A program made the translations under genes and the position numbers. Below, one piece after another: positions 1 through 8,700 of a DNA stretch of 64,000 nucleotides (the first letter of the stretch is position 1; each line of letters starts with the position of its first letter). The notes beneath the pieces are model-generated. The model had not been told where the DNA came from. It made no database searches and saw only the letters and a list, made by a program, of their open reading frames with translations. The stretch is from Solidesulfovibrio magneticus RS-1 (GTDB lineage: Bacteria > Desulfobacterota > Desulfovibrionia > Desulfovibrionales > Desulfovibrionaceae): the NCBI RefSeq assembly GCF_000010665.1, contig NC_012796.1:186001-250000 (forward strand), given 5' to 3'.

Positions 1-201
1 GAGCGTCACCGGCCCCAGCGGCAACAGCTCGTAGGGCTTGGCCACGGGATCGGTGGTGGTGCCGGCGAAATCGGACACGATGGCCACGTCCTGGCCGGTG
101 ACGGCGTTAATGAGCGACGACTTGCCGGCGTTTCGCCGCCCGACAAAGGTGATGACCAGACGCACCCCGCGTGGGGCTTTCTCGGCGGCGGTTTCAGACA
201 T
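1..201 (-). CDS. hydF: [FeFe]-hydrogenase maturation GTPase HydF, N-terminal part (cut by window edge)
   Basis: HydF is the GTPase scaffold on which the 2Fe subcluster of the [FeFe]-hydrogenase H-cluster is assembled before transfer to the apo-enzyme. Only the first 67 codons are present. They show the P-loop GRRNAGKSS (residues 21-29) and the switch region [10 protein letters not shown] typical of HydF. The ATG overlaps the end of hydE by 8 nt, so the two are probably translationally coupled. The [4Fe-4S]-binding C-terminal domain lies outside the window. hydG is not visible. Confidence 0.93.
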   Translation of the reverse strand, partial: MSETAAEKAPRGVRLVITFVGRRNAGKSSLINAVTGQDVAIVSDFAGTTTDPVAKPYELLPLGPVTL

Positions 202-1189
202 GGCGTCTCCTTTTGGAACCGCCCACGGCGGTGGAGGGAATTTTGCCCACCCGGCGAATGGCCTCCCGCGCCGCTTCGACCCGGGAGCGGGCGTCTGCGC
301 GAAAGGCATTCTTGCCGGGGTAGATGGCGTAATCCGGGCTGACGGTTTCCGGGGTCAGCGAGGGCATGACGACGTTGGCCCCAAGGGTCAGCCCCTGCTC
401 CCGCGCGCCGTCGCGCAGGGCGTTTAGGGCCGAGGTCGAGGGGATGTTGGCCAGGGGGGAAAGCAGGCGCAGCACGGCCATGGCCCGAAAGGCGGTGAGG
501 ATCGAGCCGGCCGGGGCGTCGCCGTAGGGCGTGGCCGGATGGGGCACGAAAGGCCCGACGGCGACCATGTCCAGGTCCAGCTCGGCCAGCCGGACGAGAT
601 CATTGGCCAGAATTTCCGGCGTCATGCCGGGCAGGTCGGTGATGACGCCCGAGCCGACCTCGTAGCCGGCCCGGCGCAGGGTTTCCAGACGCGCCAGCCG
701 GTCGGCCAGGGTCAGCCCCGGCCGGCTTTGGGCATAGAGCGCCTCGTCAAAGGTCTCCACCTTGAGCAGATACCGGTCGGCCCCATGCTCGCGCCAGAAC
801 AGCAGCTCGTCATCGGCCCGGTCGCCCAGGGACAGGGTGACGGCCACGTCGGCCCGGGCCTTGGCCTCGACCACGATGCGGGCGATGTCGTCGCGGGTGT
901 AGTGGAAGTCGTCGCCGGACTGGATGACGATGGTGCCGATGGACAGCTCCCGGGCCAGGCCGGCGCAGGCGATGACGTCCTCGACGGACAGGCGGTAGCG
1001 GTGCACGGCCGTGTTGGCGACGCGCAGGCCGCAGTAGCGGCAGTTGTTGCGGCAGTGGTTGGAAAATTCCACCACCCCGCGCAGATAGACCTCGTCGCCG
1101 AAATTTTCCCTGGTCAGGGCGGCGGCGGCGGAAAAAAGTCCTGGATCGTCGGCCCCGGCCAGCAGCTTGGCGATTTCAGCCTGTTGCAT
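194..1189 (-). CDS. hydE: [FeFe]-hydrogenase H-cluster radical SAM maturase HydE
   Basis: Radical SAM enzyme of H-cluster biosynthesis. In the known pathway it acts on the HydG-derived Fe(CO)2(CN)Cys synthon to help build the 2Fe subcluster. The 331-aa product has the CxxxCxxC cluster motif at C46-C50-C53 (CRNNCRYCG), followed by the [12 protein letters not shown] region typical of the HydE/BioB-like fold. Length is close to the family norm (about 340-350 aa). It overlaps hydF by 8 nt and is transcribed towards it. Two palindromes of the form AATAC-N4-GTATT lie just upstream (1205-1220 and 1255-1274), the nearer one only about 16 nt from the ATG, which suggests repression or activation at this promoter. 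Confidence 0.95.
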   Translation of the reverse strand: MQQAEIAKLLAGADDPGLFSAAAALTRENFGDEVYLRGVVEFSNHCRNNCRYCGLRVANTAVHRYRLSVEDVIACAGLARELSIGTIVIQSGDDFHYTRDDIARIVVEAKARADVAVTLSLGDRADDELLFWREHGADRYLLKVETFDEALYAQSRPGLTLADRLARLETLRRAGYEVGSGVITDLPGMTPEILANDLVRLAELDLDMVAVGPFVPHPATPYGDAPAGSILTAFRAMAVLRLLSPLANIPSTSALNALRDGAREQGLTLGANVVMPSLTPETVSPDYAIYPGKNAFRADARSRVEAAREAIRRVGKIPSTAVGGSKRRRHV

Positions 1190-1204
1190 ACGGTGTCACT
1201 TCTA

Positions 1205-1220
1205 AAATACGCGCGTATTG
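1205..1220. promoter_or_regulatory. Palindrome AAATAC-GCGC-GTATTG, candidate operator before hydE
   Basis: AATAC (1206-1210) and GTATT (1215-1219) form an inverted repeat around GCGC. It lies 16 nt from the hydE ATG, so it would overlap the leader or early transcribed region. Its core matches two other palindromes in this window (1255-1274 and 8899-8914). Function is inferred from position and repetition only. Confidence 0.5.
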
Positions 1221-1243
1221 TTGTAGGGGTGTGCCGCTAGGCC

Positions 1244-1278
1244 CGCATCCCCTGAAAAATACGAGAGTATTTTTAAGC
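1244..1278 (-). promoter_or_regulatory. Conserved promoter/operator-like element, copy A (hydE upstream)
   Basis: Contains the perfect inverted repeat AAAAATAC (1255-1262), GAGA, GTATTTTT (1267-1274). Read on the minus strand (the direction of hydE), the 35-bp stretch aligns with 8886-8920 upstream of an arsC-type gene. Shared parts are CTTAA, AAATACT(C/G)TCGTATTT and a following GGGA(T/C)GCG, with one gap. Conservation beyond the palindrome suggests a whole promoter-plus-operator unit. The binding protein is unknown. Confidence 0.55.
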
Positions 1279-1339
1279 TAATTTCTTGTTGGAGCGAGTT
1301 GCCTGAGAAACGCCTTATTCGCTTTTCGTGGGTCCGTTG

Positions 1340-1930
1340 CTAGGCCAGCCGTCGCGAGGCCAGGCGGGCGGCCAGGCAGTCGCAGATCAGCCGGTAGGCC
1401 CCGACGTCGGCCGGGTCCAGGGATTCGGGCTGCGCCCCTTCCTCGGCCAATTCCATCAGGGAGGCCACGTCGGCCGGGATCACCAGCCAGTGCCCCAGCG
1501 GCGCGGGCGCCGGGGAGTGGGCGTAGTGCCCGACGATGACCACGTCATCCAAAAGCAGGATGGGGGCCAGGGGCAGGGCGACGGTCACGTAAAGCCGCAC
1601 CTTGTGGGGATGGCGCGAGGCCAGGGCGTCAAGAAAGGCGGCGGACACGGAAAATTCCCGCTGCATGGCGGCGGCGGGCATGTCCTGGCGCAGGATCTGG
1701 CGGAACTCGTCCCAGTAGGGCGGCCGGGCCACCGGGTCCAGGGACACCACTTCCAGGCGTTCGAACCCGGGACGGCGCAAGGCTGCCTCCAGAGCGTCGG
1801 CCATGGCCCGGTCCCGGGCGAAATTGGAATAGAGCGCGGCGTGGAAAAACAGCCGATCCGACCCGGCCACGCGGCCGGCCAGCCCGACCTCCGCCAATCC
1901 CGTCGCCGCCCAGGGCTTTTCCCGTTCCAT
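1340..1930 (-). CDS. Conserved-looking hypothetical protein, 196 aa
   Basis: Family not recognised. No signal peptide or membrane segment is obvious. The chain has alternating helix/strand character. A middle segment (W..FR.ILR...AAAMQREFSVSAAFLDALASRHP) is followed by two hydrophobic strands (VRLYVTVALPLAPILLLDDVVIVGHYAHS) and a C-terminal helical tail. The VVIVGHYAHS-PAPLGHW pattern gives a weak impression of an effector-sensing or PLD-like C-terminal domain, but this is not established. The ATG at 1930 follows GAGGTGGAG; an in-frame GTG two codons upstream is an alternative. It is transcribed towards hydE with about 150 bp between them. Confidence 0.6.
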   Translation of the reverse strand: MEREKPWAATGLAEVGLAGRVAGSDRLFFHAALYSNFARDRAMADALEAALRRPGFERLEVVSLDPVARPPYWDEFRQILRQDMPAAAMQREFSVSAAFLDALASRHPHKVRLYVTVALPLAPILLLDDVVIVGHYAHSPAPAPLGHWLVIPADVASLMELAEEGAQPESLDPADVGAYRLICDCLAARLASRRLA

Positions 1931-2124
1931 CTCCACCTCTGCGTATCCATGCGGCGGCAGGCAAGCCCCTGCCGCAGAAACAACCGTTTGGATTCAGGAA
2001 AAAACGCCGGTTTCTCCCGGCTGCGGCATAAGGCCGGGGGAAGGGCCGCGGATTTGCCGCACCCTGGTTCTTCCTGGCAAACACCCAGGGACAACGCAAG
2101 GCCGCTCCCGCCTGATACCCTTGC

Positions 2125-2721
2125 TTACAGCGCCGGCAAGGCGGCGATGGCGGCCTTGTCCACGGACAGTTTGATGACGCCGTCTTCGTAGCCGGCCACC
2201 AGCCCGGCCGGGATGGCCACTTCGCGCGCGCCCCAGAGGTGTCCCTGGCGCAAAATGAGGTAAATGACGCGGCCGGTGTGGGCTTCCAGGTGCACGCCGT
2301 CGAGTTTGCCGACCTTGCCGTCGGTGGCTTCGACGGCCTCGTGACCGGCCAGGGCCACGGAGCCGGCTGGGGTGGCCGGGCGCTCCACGGTCCAGCTCGA
2401 CGGGGCCATGGGCAGCTTGCAATGCTCTTTTTCGGCCATGTGCAGGAAATACTCGGGCGAATAGTACTCGGTCAGCACGTATTCCCGCATAGCCGCGAAC
2501 TTGGCCGGAGGGCAGGACAGGCGCACGCCGTCCGGGCCGGAGGCGGCGATGTGTTTTTCGGAGACCAGGCGCAGGGTGTTGGGCAGGGCGTCTTCGCGCA
2601 CCACAAGGAATGTGGCCCGGCCGTGGGAGGGATCGACCACGACGTTGGCCACGCGCCCGACCTTGGCGTCTTCGGCGAAAACCGGGGCGTTAAGGGACAC
2701 GTCGAAGGCTTGTTCGGACAT
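2125..2721 (-). CDS. PRC-barrel domain protein (two barrel-like halves)
   Basis: 198-aa soluble protein. The N-terminal half (about residues 5-75) has the pattern of a PRC-barrel: VFAEDAKVGRVANVVVDPSHGRATFLVVRED, followed by VSEKHI. A similar pattern recurs in the C-terminal half (about residues 120-190: GHEAVEATDGKVGKLDGVHL, then GRVIYLILRQGHLWGAREVAIP). PRC-barrels are small beta-barrels found in RimM, photosynthetic reaction centre H subunits and stress proteins; the partner here is unknown. The ATG is preceded by GGAGAACTCC. It is divergent from the cardiolipin synthase gene, with about 135 bp between. Confidence 0.7.
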   Translation of the reverse strand: MSEQAFDVSLNAPVFAEDAKVGRVANVVVDPSHGRATFLVVREDALPNTLRLVSEKHIAASGPDGVRLSCPPAKFAAMREYVLTEYYSPEYFLHMAEKEHCKLPMAPSSWTVERPATPAGSVALAGHEAVEATDGKVGKLDGVHLEAHTGRVIYLILRQGHLWGAREVAIPAGLVAGYEDGVIKLSVDKAAIAALPAL

Positions 2722-2856
2722 GGAGTTCTCCGTTTGGGCTGTGGGGATGCCGGCCTTTCTTGCCGGGACTCTTGGGTGCGTATAGAAAGAGGCAAAGGCC
2801 GGTCAAGCCCGGGACGCGAAGACGTGTTCCCAAGGACCGCCGGCCGGGGAGGTCCG

Positions 2857-4269
2857 GTGCTGTTTCTCATTCTCTTATGCTGCCACTTGATCGGCGCGGC
2901 GTCCGCCGCCCGGGCGCTTTTCACGGCCCGCTCGTCCCAGGGAGCCATGGCCTGGGTCATGGCCATGATCACCTTCCCCTATCTGGCCGTGCCGCTCTAC
3001 TGGATTTTCGGGCGCAACCGCTTCCAGGGCTATGTCGCCTCGCGCCGGGCCGGCGACAAAGCCGTGGACGCCATGGCCCCCAAGCTCCACGCCGTCCAGG
3101 CCTTCCCCGATCCTCATGCCCCGGGCCTGCCCGGGCTTTTTCCGGTGCTGGAGCGCCTGGCCGAGCTGCCGTTTACCGCCGGCAACCACGTGAGGCTCCT
3201 CATCGACGGGCAGGCCACCTTCGAGGCCATCTTCGCCGCCATCGACGCGGCCGAACACTATGTCCTGGTGCAGTTTTTCATCATCCGCGACGACGACATC
3301 GGCCGAGCGCTGCAAAAACGCTTGATCGCCAAGGCCCGGGCGGGCCTGGCCGTCTATCTCCTCTACGACGAGATCGGCAGCCATTCCCTAAACGCCGCGT
3401 ATCTGGACGAACTCAAAAAGGCCGGCGTCCAGGCCTCGCCCTTCAACACCACCCTGGGCTGGCGCAACCGGCTCCAGCTCAATTTTCGCAACCACCGCAA
3501 GATCGTGGTCACCGACGGCGTCGCGGCCTTTGTGGGCGGCCATAACGTGGGCGATGAATACCTGGGCAAAAGCCCGCGCCTGGGCCACTGGCGCGACACC
3601 CACGTGCGCCTGGACGGCCCGGCCGTGGCCCTGGTGCAGCTGTCTTTCCTGGAGGACTGGTACTGGGCCACGAGGCAGACCCCGGCCCTGCGCTGGGAGC
3701 TGGCCCCGGCTCCGGGCGGCGACATGCCGGTGCTGGTCTTGCCCACCGGCCCGGCCGACGACATCGAATCCTGCGACCTCTTTTTCTTCCAGGCCATTTC
3801 CGCCGCCCAGAAACGCCTGTGGATCGTCTCGCCCTATTTCGTGCCCGACCGCGAGATCATCTCGGCCCTGCAGCTGGCCGTGCTGCGTGGCGTGGACGTG
3901 CGGGTGATGCTGCCCCACAAGGCCGACCACCACATGGTCTACCTGGCCTCGTTTTCCTATCTGGCCGATCTGGAGACCCTGGGCGTCAAGTTCTACCGCT
4001 ACCAGAACGGATTTTTACACCAGAAGATCATTTTGGTGGACGACGTCATGGCCAGCGTGGGCACGGCCAACTGCGACAACCGGTCGTTTCGGCTCAATTT
4101 CGAACTGACCCTGGCCGTTGCCCACAAGGGTTTCATCGCCGACGTGGAAGCCATGCTGCGGGAAGACTTCCAGCACTGCCTGCGGGCCACGGCCGACGAC
4201 TACGCCGACCGTTCGTTTTTTTTCAAGACCGGCGTCATGGTCAGCCGCCTGTTCTCGCCCATCCTGTGA
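2857..4269 (+). CDS. cls: Cardiolipin synthase (phospholipase D superfamily)
   Basis: Membrane enzyme that joins two phosphatidylglycerol molecules into cardiolipin. The N-terminus has two hydrophobic segments (VLFLILLCCHLIGAASAARALF, then AWVMAMITFPYLAVPLYWIFGRN) as in the Cls family. Two PLD catalytic HKD motifs follow: HRKIVVTD and HQKIILVD, the second continuing into GTANCDNRSFRLNFE. The open frame runs further upstream, but that part has no family resemblance. The GTG at 2857, with GGGGAGG just before it, gives the expected N-terminus and about 470 aa (usual length about 480). A GTG at 2824 is an alternative. It appears monocistronic. Confidence 0.9.
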   Translation: MLFLILLCCHLIGAASAARALFTARSSQGAMAWVMAMITFPYLAVPLYWIFGRNRFQGYVASRRAGDKAVDAMAPKLHAVQAFPDPHAPGLPGLFPVLERLAELPFTAGNHVRLLIDGQATFEAIFAAIDAAEHYVLVQFFIIRDDDIGRALQKRLIAKARAGLAVYLLYDEIGSHSLNAAYLDELKKAGVQASPFNTTLGWRNRLQLNFRNHRKIVVTDGVAAFVGGHNVGDEYLGKSPRLGHWRDTHVRLDGPAVALVQLSFLEDWYWATRQTPALRWELAPAPGGDMPVLVLPTGPADDIESCDLFFFQAISAAQKRLWIVSPYFVPDREIISALQLAVLRGVDVRVMLPHKADHHMVYLASFSYLADLETLGVKFYRYQNGFLHQKIILVDDVMASVGTANCDNRSFRLNFELTLAVAHKGFIADVEAMLREDFQHCLRATADDYADRSFFFKTGVMVSRLFSPIL

Positions 4270-4531
4270 CCGGGCGGGCGGTGGTCGGCCGTAACCCGGG
4301 CCGGACATTGGATCGGCAACGGCCCCGGCTGCCGCCGACTTGCCGCCCGACGTCCTGTCCCGAGCTCCCAGCCTTGCCCAAAACCGCAAAAAGCCGCCGA
4401 CTCTCGGAGCCGGCGGCCTGGGCGGGATCGCTCCCGCAGGCTTTTCCCGGCCTGCCCGACCTGATCGGCCGGGGCACGGCTGGGAAGTGATGCAGCGTCC
4501 CATGACGCCCGGGGATTTCAGGAGGGCGACG
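4270..4531. other. Intergenic region without a recognisable gene
   Basis: 262 bp between the convergent ends of the cardiolipin synthase and Mor-like genes. It is GC-rich with several imperfect inverted repeats, for example around GGCGGGATCGCTCCCGC. No open frame with plausible composition was found. Confidence 0.5.
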
Positions 4532-4837
4532 TCAGGACACGACCTCGCTTTGCCCGCGGACGACGCCCGGACGCAGGGGCCGCCCAGGAGCCGGATACAG
4601 GATGCGCCGCAAATGGCGGTCGGACAGTCCGTACTGGTCGCGCAGGGCGAAGAGGTCCGCGCCGTCACGGTGCCGCCGCCGAATCTCGGCGTCGCGACGG
4701 CGTTTGCGGGACGACGTCCCGTTGGGAATATCCAACCGACAACCGCCCCAGGCGGCGATCAGGGCGTCCAGGGCGGCCCGGGCCGCCTCGGCTCCCAGGC
4801 TTTGCGCCAATGTGGCCTCCAACTCGGCTTCACGCAT
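4532..4837 (-). CDS. Mor-family transcriptional regulator (phage Mu middle-operon activator-like)
   Basis: A 101-aa protein. The C-terminal half carries a basic linker (SSRKRRRDAEIRRRHRDG) and a helix-turn-helix reading LFALRDQYGLSDRHLRRIL, which resembles the HTH of Mor/C activators of phage Mu and related chromosomal proteins (usually 90-130 aa). The N-terminal helical part would be the dimerisation region. The ATG is preceded by a GGAG-type site. It is divergent from an S24-type repressor, with an array of ATTCC/GGAAT half-sites between them, an arrangement like a phage lysis/lysogeny switch. No phage structural genes are nearby, so this may be a remnant or a domesticated switch. Confidence 0.7.
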   Translation of the reverse strand: MREAELEATLAQSLGAEAARAALDALIAAWGGCRLDIPNGTSSRKRRRDAEIRRRHRDGADLFALRDQYGLSDRHLRRILYPAPGRPLRPGVVRGQSEVVS

Positions 4838-4892
4838 GCAACCGTCTCCATGGTCTTTGGGTGGAACTGCGGCCTTGCCTGAAACCAGAATT

Positions 4893-4939
4893 ATTCCTAT
4901 TAGGAATATTTGTCAAGAATAATATTCCAAAAAAGGAAT
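4893..4939. promoter_or_regulatory. Operator array of ATTCC/GGAAT half-sites between mor-like gene and S24 repressor
   Basis: A perfect 7+1+7 inverted repeat, ATTCCTA-T-TAGGAAT (4893-4907), is followed by AAGAATAATATTCCA (4916-4929 plus flank) and a further GGAAT (4935-4939). The half-site therefore recurs five times in alternating orientation. The region is much more AT-rich than its surroundings. The position between divergent regulator genes fits autoregulation by the S24 repressor. A matching site is found at 5815-5829. Confidence 0.7.
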
Positions 4940-4974
4940 GGACATTGCCTCCCAGACTGGGGCACAATCCGGTC

Positions 4975-5796
4975 ATGATGCGCGACGCCTGCCCTGCCGC
5001 CGCCTCCCCGGAGTCCGGGTTTCGGACCGAGGAGGATCATTTTTTCTGGAAGGCGCTGGTGGAGCTGGCCGCCGCCCAGGAAGCCAGCCAGGGCGAACTG
5101 GCCGCCTTTGCCGGGGCCAGCCAGGGCTACGTGAGCAAGATCCTGGCCGGCAAGCAGGCCCCCAAGCCGGCCCTGCGACGACGGCTGGCCGCCTTTTTCG
5201 GGCTGTCCTACGAGGATATGCTGGCCTTTGGCCGCCAACGCCTGGACGCCGCCGCCTACCCGGCCGAGGAAGGCGCGAGCCGGCGCTGCCAGGTACGCGA
5301 ACCGGCCTACGGCGGGAGCGAGGCGACGGGGCGCGGCGGCGAGGCGCTGCGGGCCTGGCTTCGCGACCTGCACGCCCGGGAGGATCGCCAATCGGCCTAC
5401 ACCGAAGTGCCCCTGCGCGAGGCCACGGCCTCCATGGGCGGCGGGTCCACCGAAACCGGCGACCGCACCCTGAGCTACTTGAGCTTCCGCACCGACTGGA
5501 TCCGCTCCAAGGGCAACCCCGAATACATGACCGCCATCCGGGCTTTTGGCGACAGCATGGAACCCACCATCGCCGACGGCTCGGTGGTGCTCATCGACGA
5601 GGGACGCCGCCAGTTCGTCAAAAACAAGGTCTACTACCTGCGCTACAACGGCCAGATGTACATCAAGCGCCTCATCGACGCCGGGGGCCGGCTCGGCATC
5701 GCCTCGGACGCCGACGCCAACGTGCTGCTTGTGTCCGACGCCGACGACTTCGAGATCATCGGCCGCTGCATCTGGACCGCCCGGGAATTGGACTGA
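4975..5796 (+). CDS. XRE-family repressor with S24 (LexA/CI-type) peptidase domain
   Basis: Phage-repressor-like regulator of 273 aa. The N-terminal HTH lies at about residues 25-80 (QGELAAFAGASQGYVSKILAGKQAP). The C-terminal S24 fold has the nucleophile in AFGDSMEPTIADGS (S194) and the general-base lysine in GQMYIKRL (K231). Proteins of this type repress until autocleavage, often stimulated by RecA, removes the DNA-binding part; whether this one cleaves is not shown. The start is uncertain. Tandem ATGs at 4975 and 4978 have a weak ribosome site, while an in-frame TTG at 4945 has AAGGAA at good spacing. It is divergent from the Mor-like gene across the operator array. Confidence 0.85.
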   Translation: MMRDACPAAASPESGFRTEEDHFFWKALVELAAAQEASQGELAAFAGASQGYVSKILAGKQAPKPALRRRLAAFFGLSYEDMLAFGRQRLDAAAYPAEEGASRRCQVREPAYGGSEATGRGGEALRAWLRDLHAREDRQSAYTEVPLREATASMGGGSTETGDRTLSYLSFRTDWIRSKGNPEYMTAIRAFGDSMEPTIADGSVVLIDEGRRQFVKNKVYYLRYNGQMYIKRLIDAGGRLGIASDADANVLLVSDADDFEIIGRCIWTARELD

Positions 5797-5814
5797 TGCC
5801 TGGGCCGGCATTTT

Positions 5815-5829
5815 AGGAATATTATTCCA
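5815..5829. promoter_or_regulatory. Downstream copy of the TATTCC palindrome
   Basis: AGGAATATTATTCCA lies 18 bp after the repressor stop codon, between the repressor and the convergent chemoreceptor gene. It matches the 4916-4929 site in inverted orientation. A third operator behind the gene could support looping, or could be a leftover of a larger phage control region. Function is inferred. Confidence 0.5.
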
Positions 5830-5835
5830 AAAGCG

Positions 5836-5863
5836 AAGGCCCCGCCGCAGCGGGGCCTTGTCG
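5836..5863. terminator. Bidirectional rho-independent-like terminator
   Basis: AAGGCCCCG (5836-5844), a six-base loop, then CGGGGCCTT (5851-5859) and a short T-rich stretch. It lies between the convergent repressor and chemoreceptor genes and could stop transcription from both sides. Confidence 0.75.
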
Positions 5864-5890
5864 TTTCAAGGGAGGGCGTGGGCCACACCC

Positions 5891-7930
5891 CTAGCTGTTG
5901 CTGCGGAATGTGGCCACGAGCTGCTCCAAGGCCTCGACCTGCCGGCTCACGCTGGTGACCACCCCGGCCGACTCGCGCATGCCCTGGGCGATCTCCGAGG
6001 ACAGGCGGCTGACCGCCTCCTCGGCCCGACTGATTTCCTCGCTGGTGGCCGACTGCTCCTCGGCCGCCGTGGCGATGCCCTGGACCTGGGAGGACGTCTC
6101 GTCCACCAGGGCCACGATGCGGGCCAGGGCCGCCTCGGATTCGCCGGCCAGTTCCGTGGCGTGGGCCACGGCGGCGGTCGACTCGTCCACCTTGGCCATG
6201 CTGTCCCGGGCGCCGGCCTGAATGGCCCCGATGGACGCCCCGACTTCCTTGGTGGCGGTCATGGTCTTTTCGGCCAGCTTGCGCACCTCGTCGGCCACCA
6301 CGGCAAACCCGCGACCGGCGTCCCCGGCCCTGGCCGCCTCGATGGCGGCATTAAGGGCCAGCAGATTGGTCTGGTCGGCGATGTCGGAAATGACGTTCAT
6401 GATGGCCCCGATGGCCTGGGCCTTGGCCCCAAGCTCGTCCATGCCGGCCTTGACCTGGCGCGAGGCCGCGTCCACTCGGCCGATGGCGGCGATGGACCGT
6501 TCCACCACGGCCCGGCCGTCCATGGCCTGAGACCGGGCGGCGTCGGCCTTGGTCGAGGCCTCGGCCGCGTTCTTGGCCACCTCCAGCACGGTGGCGTTCA
6601 TCTCTTCCATGGCCGTGGCCGTCTCGGCCGTGCGCCGTTCCTGCTCCTCCACCGAGGCGGCCACGGTGGATATCTCCCGGGAAAGTTCCGCCGCCACCCC
6701 GTCCAGGGCCTCCATGACGCCCTGGAGCTGGTCGGCGGCCAGAAGCAATCCCTGGGTCTTGGCTTCTTCCGCCTTGGTCTGGGCGGTTTTGACGTCTTCC
6801 AGGGCCTTGGCCACCTGGGCGGCCTGGGCCTCGGCCTCCCGGCTCTTGGCCTGGGCCTCGGCCAGATTGGCCTTGATGCTGGCCCCCATGGCGCCCAGGG
6901 CCTCGCCCAGGGTTTGCAGTTCGTCGCCCGAGGCGATGGCGATGCGCCGGTCCAGATCGCCCTTGGCCACGGCGGCGGCGAAATCCACGCATTGGCGCAG
7001 CTTGCCAAGCACGGCCACGCGCAACAGCACGAGGATGGCCGCCAGGATGGCCACGGTGACAATGAGCGCGATAATGGCGTTTTGCCGCGTGGCCGCGTCG
7101 GCGTAGGCCCCGAACTCGGCCACTGGCGCTTCCACGGCCACAAACCAGCCGGTCTTGGCGTCCCGGGCCACGGCCACGAGATGCCGGCCCGAGGCGTCCT
7201 CGTATTCGAGCACGGCGCTTACAGCCACGCCCAGAACCCGCTTGCCGGCCTCGGACCGGCCCAGGTCGTCCTTCATGAGCTGCTTCTTGTCCGGGTGGGC
7301 CAGGGCCATGCCCTGGGCGTCCAGGATAAAGGCGTAGCCCGTCTCCCCGACCTTAAGCGACGTCAGGTCGGCGGTCAGCGACTCCAGATCCATGCCGGCG
7401 TTGACCAGGCCGACGAGCTTGCCGGCGGCGTCGCGGATGGGCTGGGCCAAAACCACGGCGGCCTTGCCCGTGGTGCGGCTGACCAGAGCCTTGGACACCA
7501 CGTCAGCCTTGCCTGCTGTCATGACCGCGGCGAAGTAGTCGCGGTCGGCCACGTTGACCTTGCCCACGGCCGCCGGGTTGGTGGACGCCAGACACAGGCC
7601 CGAGGCGTCGAAGACGTTGGCATAGTCCACCCCGGTCATGCCCTTGACCAGACTCGTCAGCAGCTCGGAGGCCGCCTCGCCGCCCTGGCCCTGGGCGGCC
7701 CGGGCCAGGGCCGGAGCCTTGGCGAAACTGGACAACAGTTTCAGGTTGTCGGCCACCGAACCAGCCACGTCCTTGGCCAACGACTGACCAAGCAAGGCCA
7801 TGGTCTGTCCCTCGACCTTGGTGAAGGCCGATTTGACGGCGCGATCATTGACCATGACCAGAGCGGCCATGCCGACGACAACAAGAACAAAGGTGGGGGC
7901 GAAGAATTTGGCGCGAAGCGACAGGCGCAT
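5891..7930 (-). CDS. Methyl-accepting chemotaxis protein with periplasmic dCache domain
   Basis: Transmembrane chemoreceptor of 679 aa. TM1 lies at about residues 10-30 ([14 protein letters not shown]). It is followed by a periplasmic dCache-type ligand domain ([35 protein letters not shown]...[14 protein letters not shown]) and TM2 ([19 protein letters not shown]). A HAMP domain, a coiled coil and the MCP hairpin tip ([23 protein letters not shown]) come next. There is no NWETF-type pentapeptide at the C-terminus. The chosen ATG at 7930 follows GGAGGGAACGCC; the frame extends 28 codons further upstream without plausible sequence. A GCCGATTATAG stretch near 8030 on the minus strand recalls a sigma-28 -10 element, but the -35 is poor. 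The ligand is not predictable. Confidence 0.93.
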   Translation of the reverse strand: MRLSLRAKFFAPTFVLVVVGMAALVMVNDRAVKSAFTKVEGQTMALLGQSLAKDVAGSVADNLKLLSSFAKAPALARAAQGQGGEAASELLTSLVKGMTGVDYANVFDASGLCLASTNPAAVGKVNVADRDYFAAVMTAGKADVVSKALVSRTTGKAAVVLAQPIRDAAGKLVGLVNAGMDLESLTADLTSLKVGETGYAFILDAQGMALAHPDKKQLMKDDLGRSEAGKRVLGVAVSAVLEYEDASGRHLVAVARDAKTGWFVAVEAPVAEFGAYADAATRQNAIIALIVTVAILAAILVLLRVAVLGKLRQCVDFAAAVAKGDLDRRIAIASGDELQTLGEALGAMGASIKANLAEAQAKSREAEAQAAQVAKALEDVKTAQTKAEEAKTQGLLLAADQLQGVMEALDGVAAELSREISTVAASVEEQERRTAETATAMEEMNATVLEVAKNAAEASTKADAARSQAMDGRAVVERSIAAIGRVDAASRQVKAGMDELGAKAQAIGAIMNVISDIADQTNLLALNAAIEAARAGDAGRGFAVVADEVRKLAEKTMTATKEVGASIGAIQAGARDSMAKVDESTAAVAHATELAGESEAALARIVALVDETSSQVQGIATAAEEQSATSEEISRAEEAVSRLSSEIAQGMRESAGVVTSVSRQVEALEQLVATFRSNS

Positions 7931-8082
7931 GGCGTTCCCTCCAGCGACAAGGGTTCCGGGCTGCGGGGAACGCAACAGCCCGGGGGAATACCTGTTATGC
8001 CAACCTGACAGCAAGATGTCTATAATCGGCCAAAGTTGTTGTTATGAGAACAGCCAACGGCTCCTTACGGACAGCAGGGCAC

Positions 8083-8116
8083 GCAAAAGGCCTGGCGTTC
8101 AGGCCAGGCCTTTTGC
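8083..8116. terminator. Perfect 14-bp hairpin, terminator-like
   Basis: GCAAAAGGCCTGGC (8083-8096) and GCCAGGCCTTTTGC (8103-8116) pair perfectly around a six-base loop. It lies 155 bp beyond the 3' end of the first arsC-type gene and upstream of the chemoreceptor gene, so it most likely ends the arsC transcript. The rest of the 7931-8270 gap shows no gene. Confidence 0.6.
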
Positions 8117-8270
8117 AGCCGGAAGCAGTGCCCGGCAAAACCGCCTCGAGCGCCTTTCGGCCGGAGTTTTACGGGTCGTGCGTTGACGCCCGGCCGGGTA
8201 TCTTGGGACAACGCGGCAGGGCATGGCGCGGCGCGCCAACGGGAGGCCCCGGCCACGAGAGCTCCGGCCG

Positions 8271-8696
8271 TTATTCCCCGAGATTCTCCGGCAGACCGGC
8301 CACGAAATCCCGGATGGCGTCGCGCACCCGGCGATAATGCGACAACGCCTCCTCCTCGCTGGCCGCGCCGGCGGCCAGGGCCGGGGGATCTTCGAAACCG
8401 ACATGGACCTTTTTGACCGGGCCCGGGAAAAACGGGCACAGGTCATGGGCCGAACCACACAGGGTCACGACGTAGTCAAAGGCGACGTCGGGCAGCTCGG
8501 ACACAAGCTTGGAGGACTGTCCCGAAATGTCCACCCCGGCCTCGGCCATGACGGCCACGGCCCGTGGATTCATGCCGTGTTTCTCCACTCCGGCCGAATA
8601 GGCGGTAAGCACGTCGCCGCGAAGCGCCCGGGCAAAGCCCTCGGCCATCTGGCTGCGACAGGAATTGCCGGTGCACAGGAAGAGGATATTTTTCAA
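8271..8696 (-). CDS. arsC: Arsenate reductase / low-molecular-weight tyrosine phosphatase-like protein
   Basis: 141-aa protein of the thioredoxin-coupled ArsC/LMW-PTP family, which reduces arsenate to arsenite in the cytosol. The P-loop is CTGNSCRSQMAE (CX5R) near the N-terminus. The redox cysteine pair occurs in VTLCGSAHDLCPFFPG, matching the three-cysteine Bacillus-type mechanism. The start is the TTG at 8696, preceded by GGAGGC, which is itself the edge of a dispersed hairpin element (8701-8756). A second arsC-type gene lies upstream on the same strand. No arsenite exporter or arsR is visible nearby. A role as a protein tyrosine phosphatase cannot be excluded. Confidence 0.82.
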   Translation of the reverse strand: MKNILFLCTGNSCRSQMAEGFARALRGDVLTAYSAGVEKHGMNPRAVAVMAEAGVDISGQSSKLVSELPDVAFDYVVTLCGSAHDLCPFFPGPVKKVHVGFEDPPALAAGAASEEEALSHYRRVRDAIRDFVAGLPENLGE

Positions 8697-8700
8697 AGAT

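Noticed and set aside
2239-2856. Upstream extension of the cardiolipin synthase frame.
   Set aside because: It overlaps the PRC-barrel gene on the other strand, has no Cls resemblance and would place the first TM segment about 200 residues into the protein.
4532-5829. Interpretation of the Mor/S24 pair as part of an intact prophage.
   Set aside because: No integrase, portal, terminase, tail or lysis genes, and no attachment-site repeats, are visible within the window on either side.
5546-8008. An 820-codon plus-strand frame running from the repressor gene through the chemoreceptor gene.
   Set aside because: It is the complement of the chemoreceptor coding frame. Low-complexity Gly/His/Leu composition and no start signal.
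8015-8045. Sigma-28 promoter for the chemoreceptor gene (GCCGATTATAG on the minus strand).
   Set aside because: The -10-like part is good, but no acceptable TAAA-type -35 lies at the right distance, so I did not list it as a feature.
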